Below are positions 1 through 5,075 of a stretch of 5,075 nt of DNA, one piece after another. Position 1 is the stretch's first letter; the number at the start of each line of letters is the position of its first letter. The stretch is from an uncultured Gammaproteobacteria bacterium. Its GTDB lineage: Bacteria; Pseudomonadota; Gammaproteobacteria; Arenicellales; UBA868. The notes beneath the pieces were generated by a model, which was given only the letters and a program-made list of their open reading frames with translations, searched no databases and was not told where the DNA came from. The translations under genes and the position numbers were made by a program. The stretch spans positions 1-5,075 of the forward strand of contig CAJXBY010000197.1 in NCBI GenBank assembly GCA_913051905.1. The letters run 5' to 3'.

Positions 1-392
1 ACAAGAACGTGGTTTGCGTTACCGGTGACGGCGCTATGCAGATGGCGATGATGGAACTTGCAACGGCTGCGGAACACCGCTGTGGCATCACCTGGGTGGT
101 GCTGAACAATGCAGGTCTGGGCTGGCCTCAGTACATCCAGTTGCTTGAGAAGCAGGCAACCACAGCAACCGATTTCGAGAATTCACCGGACTTTGCCAAA
201 CTTGCCCGCGCCCAGAACTGCAAGGGGATTCGTATTACGGAACCTGGCAAAGTGGAAAGTGCCTTGAGGAGTGCTCTGAAAGCCAACCGGTCGGGTATAC
301 CAGTTCTGATCGACGTGCAGATTGCCAAGCACGATTACGCACCGCATTTTCAGGCCTTTCATCGCGACGTCTGGGGTCTGGGGCAGAAATAA
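1..392 (+). CDS. ThDP-dependent enzyme, acetolactate synthase-like, C-terminal part (5' end outside window)
   Basis: This is the last 129 codons (reading from position 3) of a thiamine-diphosphate-dependent carboligase/decarboxylase; the start lies upstream of the window. The visible part is the C-terminal pyrophosphate-binding domain. It carries the classic ThDP/Mg2+ motif: GDG at visible residues 8-10, 24 residues, then NN at 35-36 (positions 24-110), where the Asp and Asn would bind Mg2+ and the cofactor diphosphate. It is followed by the substrate-loop region (GLGWPQYIQ), the usual DFAKLARAQNCKGIRI helix-strand segment and the GIPVLIDVQI strand near the end. The protein ends with a short tail (HRDVWGLGQK) and a TAA stop. 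Family members are cytoplasmic and act on 2-oxo acids or aldehydes (acetolactate synthase, sulfoacetaldehyde acetyltransferase, benzoylformate decarboxylase and others). The substrate-specifying N-terminal two thirds are missing, so the reaction cannot be named. The GTG at position 9 is an internal Val codon, not a start. The gene converges on hyuB, 29 bp away. Confidence 0.9.
   Translation, partial: KNVVCVTGDGAMQMAMMELATAAEHRCGITWVVLNNAGLGWPQYIQLLEKQATTATDFENSPDFAKLARAQNCKGIRITEPGKVESALRSALKANRSGIPVLIDVQIAKHDYAPHFQAFHRDVWGLGQK
24..110 (+). other. ThDP-binding motif (GDG-X24-NN)
   Basis: The segment encodes GDGAMQM...VVLNN with 24 residues between GDG and NN, matching the spacing of the ThDP-binding signature of this superfamily. 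All the key Asp, Gly and Asn residues are intact, so the C-terminal half looks functional rather than decayed. Confidence 0.88.
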
Positions 393-400
393 CCACTGAC

Positions 401-423
401 GAGCGGCTTAATATACTCCGCTC
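401..423. terminator. Possible weak bidirectional terminator hairpin between convergent genes
   Basis: GAGCGG (401-406) and CCGCTC (418-423) form a perfect 6-bp GC-rich stem around an 11-nt AT-rich loop. The hairpin lies 8 nt after the stop of the ThDP gene. Its right arm overlaps the hyuB stop codon (422-424). There is no T-tract on either side, so it does not look like a strong intrinsic terminator. The position between convergent genes is the main support; a chance inverted repeat is possible. Confidence 0.35.
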
Positions 424-2125
424 AGCCCGTGCGGCCGTAGATGTGCCGGGCGACCTGCTCCGAGACGTAGCCTTCCCGAATATCATGGGCAATGGCGTCA
501 CTCTCGCGCTCATCGACCGGTCCGTAACCGCCGCCGCCTGCCGTATATAACGTCAAAACGTCACCCGCTTTAAGGTCAAACTGTCCTTTACTTGGAATGG
601 ACTCGGTCTGGCCGTCGCGGGTCAGTTCACAATACGAGCGCCCACCGTCTGTACCGCCGAAGAGTCCAAACGGAGCAATCTTGGCCCGGTCGGAATAACG
701 GGCAAAGTTGGCACCGTCTTTAAGGATTCGATAACGCCGCATCAGGGCAAGTCCACCACGCTGTCGGCCGTGTCCACACGAATCAGGCACCAGTTCGTAG
801 GCTTCTACCTGGAAATGATCGAAATCCATGTCCATTGCCTCGACGGGCACGTTGGTACAGTTCGAAAGCGTGGAGTCCACCGCATCGCAGCCGTCCACCC
901 GCGGCGACGCTCCATACCCACCACCGAAGATCTCCAGGTAAACCTTGTAGCGCGAACCTTCCAGGTGGGAGATCGCCGTTGAGTGTGTCGAGTCGTTGCC
1001 GCCCGCAATGACCTTGTCCGGTACGGCCTGGGCCAGTGCCTTGAGCACCGCGTCGAAGCAGCGGTAAGCCGAGAGCATTCGGGCCCGGACTGGGGCCGGA
1101 TAAATGGGGTTCACCAGGCAGCCTTCCGGCGCCCTCACTGTGACCGCCGACTTCATGCCCTCATTAAAAGGTATATCGGCACTGGTAAGCACCGCTTTGA
1201 TCGCCGCCAGCGTCGCTGAAATCGTCGACGCCCAGGGGCAGTTGAGATTCCGCCTGACTTGGGGGCAGGTACCGGCGAAATCAACATCGACCGAATCACC
1301 GCTGACCGTTACCTTTGCCTTGACTACCAGCGGCTCGTCGCTCAACCCGTCATCATCAATGGCATCTTCACCAAAATATTCTCCATCAGGGACTTCCCGC
1401 AAGGCAGCACGAAAACGCCGCTCTGAATAATCGATCAGTTCGGCCATCGACTGGGTGACGCTGGATACACCATATTTGTGGCACAGCTGCTTAATGCGCT
1501 CGCCGCCGATCGCGTTGGCGGCGAACTGTGCGTAGAAATCCCCAATGGTCTGATCCGGAACTCGGATGTTGGCGGTCACCAGGCGCTCCAACGGCCCGCC
1601 GTTCCAGTCCCGCTCGAAGTTGTAGACCGACGGCGGAAAGATAATGCCCTCCGCGTGGACATCGACGGCATCCGGGGAAAGACCCGGATTGCCACCGCCC
1701 AGATCCAGGTGGTGCGATACCGTACCGGCGAAAGCGACCAGTTCGCTGTCCACGAAGACCGGCGAGAAGATGAAAACGTCCTGGAGGTGCTGGCCGCCCC
1801 CGTAAGGATCATTGTTGATGTAGAAATCCCCTTCACGCAGCGCATTGGGGGGAACCACGTCTGCACAGGCCCTGAAAATATCCGACATCGGGCCCAGCTG
1901 CATGGGAATCAGTTCAGCCTGGGCGATGACCCGCCCGTCCCGGTCGAACAGCGCTGCCGAGGCATCCTGGGCTTCGCGCACAATATTGGAATAAGAGGAA
2001 CGGATCAGCTTGACTCCCATTTCTTTCCCCGCGGCCATCAGCGCCTGACTGATCACCGCATGTTCGACAGGGTCCAACGGGATACAAGGGAGCCCTTTGC
2101 TCTTGATGACGTTGGTTTCTGGCAT
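422..2125 (-). CDS. hyuB: Hydantoinase B/oxoprolinase-family subunit (HyuB-like)
   Basis: A 567-residue protein covering the full hydantoinase B/acetone carboxylase alpha family, close to the usual length for stand-alone HyuB subunits (about 550-590). Family landmarks appear in order: the N-terminal helix and SSYSNIVREAQDASAALFD region (about 43-61), NDPYGGGQHLQD (105-116), SHHLDLGGGNPG (137-148), DVHAEG (155-160), DFAGTCPQ (282-289), GGGYGASPRVDG (401-412), TNVPVEAMD (424-432), PDSCGHGRQRGG (447-458), GLFGGTDGG (487-495) and GDVLTLYTAGGGGYGP (521-536). H138, D141 and H157 sit where the related acetone carboxylase subunit has its His/Asp metal ligands, so a metal site is likely (inference from the family). 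With HyuA it would form an ATP-dependent enzyme that opens a cyclic amide/imide, or possibly a carboxylase; the substrate is unknown. The ATG at 2125 is supported by AAGGA 9 nt upstream, inside the end of hyuA. The gene is the last of its operon and ends with TGA at 422-424. Confidence 0.93.
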   Translation of the reverse strand: MPETNVIKSKGLPCIPLDPVEHAVISQALMAAGKEMGVKLIRSSYSNIVREAQDASAALFDRDGRVIAQAELIPMQLGPMSDIFRACADVVPPNALREGDFYINNDPYGGGQHLQDVFIFSPVFVDSELVAFAGTVSHHLDLGGGNPGLSPDAVDVHAEGIIFPPSVYNFERDWNGGPLERLVTANIRVPDQTIGDFYAQFAANAIGGERIKQLCHKYGVSSVTQSMAELIDYSERRFRAALREVPDGEYFGEDAIDDDGLSDEPLVVKAKVTVSGDSVDVDFAGTCPQVRRNLNCPWASTISATLAAIKAVLTSADIPFNEGMKSAVTVRAPEGCLVNPIYPAPVRARMLSAYRCFDAVLKALAQAVPDKVIAGGNDSTHSTAISHLEGSRYKVYLEIFGGGYGASPRVDGCDAVDSTLSNCTNVPVEAMDMDFDHFQVEAYELVPDSCGHGRQRGGLALMRRYRILKDGANFARYSDRAKIAPFGLFGGTDGGRSYCELTRDGQTESIPSKGQFDLKAGDVLTLYTAGGGGYGPVDERESDAIAHDIREGYVSEQVARHIYGRTG

Positions 2126-2129
2126 GATC

Positions 2130-4142
2130 TTAAGTCCTTGTCATGATCGTGTTGTGGTGCGAATCGCGCACTGCCTGCCAGCCCGCGGGCAGGAACAGGG
2201 TTGAGGTCGGGTCTTCCAGCAGCGCCGGACCGGCTATAACTGCACCCGTCGCCAGACTCGCATGGCCGACCAGGCGTCCCTTTTGCCAGCCCCGGTTGAT
2301 ATAGAGATCGATGTCCCGGCTGGCGCGGGCCTCTGATCTGTCTTCCGAGAGGACCGGCACCTCGTCCACCGGCAGGGTCGTACCCAGCCGGAAAGACACC
2401 AGTTCAATAGGCTTGCTGCTGGCACCACCGAAGAAAAACACCTTATGATGTTCTTCCTGAAAACGCACCCGGATGTCGGCCTCGCTCAGCGTCTCCAGAC
2501 TAGCCAGATCAAACGAGACGGGCACCTCAAAGGCCTGGCCAACGAAACGCATGTCGGCCACAAAATCGAACACAGGCTCACCCTGGAGTCTCAGAGCCTT
2601 GAACTTTGCCAACGCCTCGACCCGCATTGCCGCGTAGGTCTCACGCACCACGTCGGGCGCCTGGTCATCGACCACCAGCCGGCGGGTCAGGCTGGAGAAC
2701 TGGGTGAAGTCACTCGCGATCAGCCCGAATGCGGAGACCACCCCGGCACTGGGCGGCACGACCACCTCGCTGACACCAAGATCGGACGCGACGCTGGCCG
2801 CGTGCAACGGACCAGCACCCCCAAAAGGCACCAACACGTAATCCCGGGGATCAAAACCACGTTCTGTCGAGATCAGCTGTATCGCCCGCACGACGTTGGC
2901 ATTGGCCAGCTGAATCGCACTGTCTGCAGCATCTTCAAGACTCATCCCCAGGCGCTCGGCAACCGGTTGCAGTACGACACGTGAGTGGTCAGCAAAGATC
3001 TCCATCCGCCCACCGAGAAACGCTTCGGGTCGTACGGTATTACGAATCACGTGGGCATCAGTCAGGGTGGGCTCCTCACCGCCTCGGCCGTAACAGGCGG
3101 GACCAGGATCGGCACCACTGGAGTGCGGCCCAATCCTCAGCATCCCGCCATCGTCTACCCAAACCACCGATCCCCCACCGGCGCCGATGGTGTGGATATC
3201 GATCAGGGGAATCCGTATGGGCAGGCCGTCGATACTGTACTCCTGGGTCAACTGCGCTTTGCCTTCCGTCACCATGCAGACATCGGTCGACGTGCCGCCC
3301 ATGTCGAAGGTGATCAGGTTCCGGTAGCCGGAGCGCCCGGCCTGGCGGGTCGCACCAATCACCCCCGCGGCAGGCCCTGACAAAAGGGCCGTGACTGCAT
3401 TGGACTGCATGGCTTCAGCCGGCAGACGACCACCGTTTGACTGCATGACAGAAAACCGGCCGGTGAATCCCTCGCCTTCTAGCCGCTTCACGAAGCGGTC
3501 GATGTAACGCTCCACAACTGGCTGCACATAAGCTGACAGTGAAGTCGTCGATGCCCGTTCAAACTCCCGAAACTCCCGGGTCACCCTGGATGAAAGAGAC
3601 ACCCGCAGGTCCGGCAGTTCGACTGCCAGAAGGTCTGCCAAAGCTTCTTCATGCGCCGGATTGACATACGCATTGAGCAGGCATACCGCGACCGCCTGGT
3701 AGCCTCCGGAGCGCAGCGCCGGCACGAGTTCCTGTCTGACCCGATCAAGGTCAAGAGCACTCTGGATGCTGCCATCCGCCCGTATACGCTCGCTGACCTC
3801 ATGGCAGGCAGCACGCGCCACCACAGGTTCCGGTTTGACATACTCCAGATCGTAGATTCGGCTGCGCCCGTGCCGCTGTAAACGTAGGATATCGCGAAAG
3901 CCCTGAGTCGTTACAAATGCGGTGGCGAAACCCTTCCGCTCAAGTACCGCATTGGTGGCGACGGTCGAGCCGTGACTCAGGTCCTCGATCGACGGGATCG
4001 GAATTCCGCTCTGGAGCAGGGCGTTGAATGCGCCCTCGTCGGGCTGCTGCGGCACCGAAGGCACCTTGGTGACGGTGATGCCATCCTCGCCGATAGCAAC
4101 CAGATCTGTAAACGTACCCCCTACTTCAACGCCCAATCGCAT
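2130..4142 (-). CDS. hyuA: Hydantoinase A/oxoprolinase-family ATP-binding subunit (HyuA-like)
   Basis: A 670-residue protein with the complete HyuA architecture: N-terminal hydantoinase/oxoprolinase domain (about 2-180), central ASKHA-fold hydantoinase A domain (about 200-490) and a C-terminal acetophenone carboxylase-like domain (about 510-665). The nucleotide-binding motifs are intact: GGTFTD (8-13), HGSTVATNA (57-65), DMGGTSTDV (280-288), TIGAGGGS (318-325), GADPGPACYG (343-352) and PFGGAGPLHA (439-448). The C-terminal landmarks GQAFEV (535-540) and GPALLEDPTST (638-648) are also present. This subunit is expected to bind ATP and activate the substrate by phosphorylation for the partner HyuB, in the cytoplasm. 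The start MRLGVEVGGTFTD matches the family N-terminus, which fixes the ATG at 4142. The upstream ribosome site is only a G-run close to the ATG. It is the first gene of the operon and stops (TAA at 2130-2132) 4 nt before hyuB. Alternatives within the family are 5-oxoprolinase, N-methylhydantoinase or a ketone carboxylase; family membership is far surer than substrate. Confidence 0.94.
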   Translation of the reverse strand: MRLGVEVGGTFTDLVAIGEDGITVTKVPSVPQQPDEGAFNALLQSGIPIPSIEDLSHGSTVATNAVLERKGFATAFVTTQGFRDILRLQRHGRSRIYDLEYVKPEPVVARAACHEVSERIRADGSIQSALDLDRVRQELVPALRSGGYQAVAVCLLNAYVNPAHEEALADLLAVELPDLRVSLSSRVTREFREFERASTTSLSAYVQPVVERYIDRFVKRLEGEGFTGRFSVMQSNGGRLPAEAMQSNAVTALLSGPAAGVIGATRQAGRSGYRNLITFDMGGTSTDVCMVTEGKAQLTQEYSIDGLPIRIPLIDIHTIGAGGGSVVWVDDGGMLRIGPHSSGADPGPACYGRGGEEPTLTDAHVIRNTVRPEAFLGGRMEIFADHSRVVLQPVAERLGMSLEDAADSAIQLANANVVRAIQLISTERGFDPRDYVLVPFGGAGPLHAASVASDLGVSEVVVPPSAGVVSAFGLIASDFTQFSSLTRRLVVDDQAPDVVRETYAAMRVEALAKFKALRLQGEPVFDFVADMRFVGQAFEVPVSFDLASLETLSEADIRVRFQEEHHKVFFFGGASSKPIELVSFRLGTTLPVDEVPVLSEDRSEARASRDIDLYINRGWQKGRLVGHASLATGAVIAGPALLEDPTSTLFLPAGWQAVRDSHHNTIMTRT
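2135..2139 (-). promoter_or_regulatory. Ribosome binding site of hyuB inside hyuA
   Basis: On the minus strand AAGGA lies 9 nt before the hyuB ATG, within the last codons of hyuA (ACA AGG ACT TAA). The site supports the chosen hyuB start. It also implies translational coupling, because the ribosome ending hyuA covers the hyuB initiation region; this would suit equal production of two subunits of one complex. Confidence 0.8.
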
Positions 4143-4146
4143 AAAA

Positions 4147-4151
4147 CCCCC
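4147..4151 (-). promoter_or_regulatory. Weak ribosome binding site candidate of hyuA
   Basis: On the minus strand GGGGG precedes the hyuA ATG by only 4 nt (GGGGGTTTTATG), closer than ideal. The nearest AGGA (4161-4164) is 18 nt from the ATG, too far for a normal site. The start is therefore fixed by the conserved N-terminus rather than by the ribosome site, and translation of hyuA may be modest. Confidence 0.35.
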
Positions 4152-4261
4152 AACTGCTCATCCTGTTCTCCGTTCGATTCAGGGAGGATCGACCGTACAC
4201 ACCAAAGCATTAAACGCAACCGGTAACAACCTGCCGGGTGCGTGTCGTATACCGCACTGTC

Positions 4262-4277
4262 CAAGTGTGCACTATTG
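4262..4277. promoter_or_regulatory. Imperfect 16-bp palindrome, candidate operator
   Basis: CAAGTGTGCACTATTG has dyad symmetry at 6 of 8 half-site positions (CAAnnGTG/CACnnTTG), centred between 4269 and 4270. It ends directly at the TATTAT box of the forward gene, in the place of a promoter spacer, where a bound repressor would block polymerase. The size and symmetry fit a dimeric helix-turn-helix regulator. No regulator gene is visible in the window and the family cannot be named. Confidence 0.4.
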
Positions 4278-4283
4278 TATTAT
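4278..4283 (+). promoter_or_regulatory. Candidate -10 box of the ureohydrolase gene
   Basis: TATTAT matches the sigma-70 -10 consensus at 5 of 6 positions and lies 28 nt before the ATG, giving a short leader that would still contain the Shine-Dalgarno site. The -35 hexamer at 17-bp spacing (4255-4260, CACTGT) matches poorly, so the promoter may need an activator or may not be the real one. Confidence 0.4.
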
Positions 4284-4298
4284 GCGCATCTTGAACAC

Positions 4299-4303
4299 AG
4301 GAG
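4299..4303 (+). promoter_or_regulatory. Ribosome binding site of the ureohydrolase gene
   Basis: AGGAG is followed by an 8-nt spacer and the ATG at 4312. This near-ideal Shine-Dalgarno site decides the start of the forward gene and contrasts with the weak site of the divergent hyuA. Confidence 0.85.
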
Positions 4304-4311
4304 AATCCGAC

Positions 4312-5075
4312 ATGGCACTGACCCAGGCACCCGGAAGACCGCCGGGAACCTTCCTGAACTACCCTTTGGAACTGGATCTCGACAATCTCCAGGCCGATGT
4401 CGCGATTCTCGGTATTCCCTACGGCCTGCCTTACCGGCCGGACGAGATGGCCAATGACCAGAGCCGGGCTCCGGACGCCATCCGGCAACTGTCTCACCAC
4501 CCCGCCTACACCCGCAACCACTACGACTGGGACCTAGGCGGCCCTCTGCTTGATGACCGGGATATCAAGGTGGTCGACTGCGGCAACGTCACTGCCGAGC
4601 TCAGTGACTTACAGGAACACTACCGGCGCGCTGAAAGTGCGGCCCGCAAAATCTTTGATGCAGGGGCAACACTGATCACGCTGGGTGGGGATCACGGCAT
4701 TCCGATACCAGTCATGCGGGCCCTTGAGCGGGACCAGACCATCACCCTGGTACATGTCGATGCCCACCTGGACTGGCGCCACGATGTCAACGGTGTGACC
4801 GAAGGCTACTCCAGTCCTATACGGCGCGCATCCGAGATGGACTGGTTCGGCCCGATCATCCAGATCGGAATTCGCGGCATCGGCAGTGCAAGAACGGCAG
4901 AAGTCGAGGATGCTCGCAGCTACGGGGCCGACATCATCACTGCCTATGAAATGCACGACATCGGAATGCAGGCCGTGCTCGACCGGATTCCGGATGGAGG
5001 GCCGTACTACCTGACCATCGATGCCGATGGACTCGATCCGACAATCATGCCGGCAGTCATGGCCCGGGTCCCGGG
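4312..5075 (+). CDS. Arginase/agmatinase-family ureohydrolase, N-terminal part (3' end outside window)
   Basis: An open frame of 254 codons running off the window end; family members are about 300-320 residues, so roughly the last fifth is missing. Ureohydrolases use a two-manganese centre to split a guanidino compound into an amine and urea (agmatine, guanidinobutyrate, guanidinopropionate, arginine, proclavaminate precursors). The metal-ligand motifs are complete: GGDHG (125-129, His128), DAHLD (150-154, Asp150, His152, Asp154) and IDADGLDP (236-243, Asp237, Asp239). The N-terminal ILGIPYG and PDEMANDQSRAPDAIR (43-58) correspond to the family's GVPFD and RPGxRxGPxAIR segments. The loop after the metal motif reads TEGYSSPIRRASEM (163-176), with Glu164 where many agmatinases and arginases have the His of an HG motif. 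The start is fixed by AGGAG 8 nt upstream of the ATG. The gene is divergent from hyuA. The family is certain; the exact guanidino substrate is unknown, and simple agmatinase should not be assumed. Confidence 0.92.
   Translation, partial: MALTQAPGRPPGTFLNYPLELDLDNLQADVAILGIPYGLPYRPDEMANDQSRAPDAIRQLSHHPAYTRNHYDWDLGGPLLDDRDIKVVDCGNVTAELSDLQEHYRRAESAARKIFDAGATLITLGGDHGIPIPVMRALERDQTITLVHVDAHLDWRHDVNGVTEGYSSPIRRASEMDWFGPIIQIGIRGIGSARTAEVEDARSYGADIITAYEMHDIGMQAVLDRIPDGGPYYLTIDADGLDPTIMPAVMARVP

Larger units (their letters stand above)
4143..4311. promoter_or_regulatory. Divergent promoter/regulatory region between hyuA and the ureohydrolase gene
   Basis: This 169-bp spacer separates the divergent starts of hyuA (-) and the ureohydrolase gene (+) and must hold the promoters of both unless transcripts enter from outside. 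On the + strand there is a TATTAT -10-like box, an imperfect palindrome just upstream of it and a strong Shine-Dalgarno site. A weaker inverted repeat, GTGCG-N10-CGCAC, lies at 4238-4257. On the minus strand TTTAAT (about 4208-4213) resembles a -10 box, but no convincing -35 is present at the right spacing. No long open frame of its own is seen here. Confidence 0.6.

Noticed and set aside
9..11. GTG as a start codon of a short 127-residue protein
   Set aside because: The frame stays open upstream to the window edge and the encoded sequence is the internal strand leading into the ThDP-binding motif, so this is an internal Val codon of a longer gene.
1478..2146. 222-codon open frame on the + strand opposite hyuB
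   Set aside because: It lies wholly antisense to the conserved hyuB reading frame, shows no recognisable family motif and is explained by codon bias of the GC-rich gene on the other strand.
2445..2984. 179-codon open frame on the + strand opposite hyuA
   Set aside because: It is a shadow of hyuA: no recognisable domain, an odd His/Gln-rich composition, and every conserved HyuA motif is on the other strand.
2985..3380. 131-codon + strand frame antisense to hyuA
   Set aside because: It overlaps the most conserved hyuA segment (GAGGGS to GADPGPACYG) and has no recognisable features of its own.
4108..4161. Short upstream ATG frame before hyuA (ATG AGC AGT TGG ...) as a leader peptide
   Set aside because: It encodes only about 11 residues, overlaps the hyuA start out of frame and its ATG directly touches the AGG with no proper ribosome-site spacing, so it is probably chance.
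4210..4521. 103-codon minus-strand frame over the divergent spacer and ureohydrolase start
   Set aside because: It is antisense to the ureohydrolase coding region, which has a strong ribosome site and family motifs; the minus frame has neither.
4609..4956. 115-codon minus-strand frame inside the ureohydrolase gene
   Set aside because: It is a shadow frame opposite the GGDH and DAHLD motifs of the real gene.
1..5075. Search for CRISPR repeats, tRNA/rRNA genes, insertion-sequence ends, transposase or phage genes
   Set aside because: No periodic repeats, cloverleaf-like segments, terminal inverted repeats or mobile-element proteins were seen; almost all of the window is accounted for by four metabolic genes.

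Overview
The window looks like a piece of a bacterial chromosome, most likely from a moderately GC-rich proteobacterium. This is an inference: coding density is high, the spacers are short, Shine-Dalgarno sequences are clear, and the four genes resemble families common in proteobacterial catabolic regions. Nothing seen fixes the genus. There is no rRNA, tRNA, CRISPR array, insertion sequence or other recognisable mobile element.

Layout from left to right. (1) Positions 1-392, + strand: the 3' end of a thiamine-diphosphate (ThDP)-dependent enzyme of the acetolactate synthase-like superfamily, cut by the window start. (2) Positions 393-421: a 29-bp convergent spacer with a small hairpin that may act as a weak two-way terminator. 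(3) Positions 422-4142, - strand: a compact two-gene operon transcribed hyuA then hyuB. It encodes the two subunits of an ATP-dependent hydantoinase/oxoprolinase/carboxylase-family enzyme, with only 4 nt between the genes. (4) Positions 4143-4311: a 169-bp divergent regulatory region with an imperfect 16-bp palindrome next to a -10-like box. (5) Positions 4312-5075, + strand: the 5' part (254 codons) of an arginase/agmatinase-family ureohydrolase, cut by the window end.

How they may work together (inference): ureohydrolases cleave guanidino compounds to an amine plus urea. HyuAB-type enzymes open cyclic amides or imides (hydantoins, 5-oxoproline) or carboxylate ketones at the cost of ATP. ThDP enzymes cleave or join 2-oxo acids and aldehydes. 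Their clustering around one divergent control region suggests a small-molecule nitrogen/carbon catabolic locus, perhaps for a guanidino or hydantoin-like compound, whose substrate cannot be read from the sequence. The most notable points are the ureohydrolase's unusual active-site loop (Glu where the family usually has His), a HyuAB pair with no small third subunit in its operon, and a candidate operator in the divergent region.
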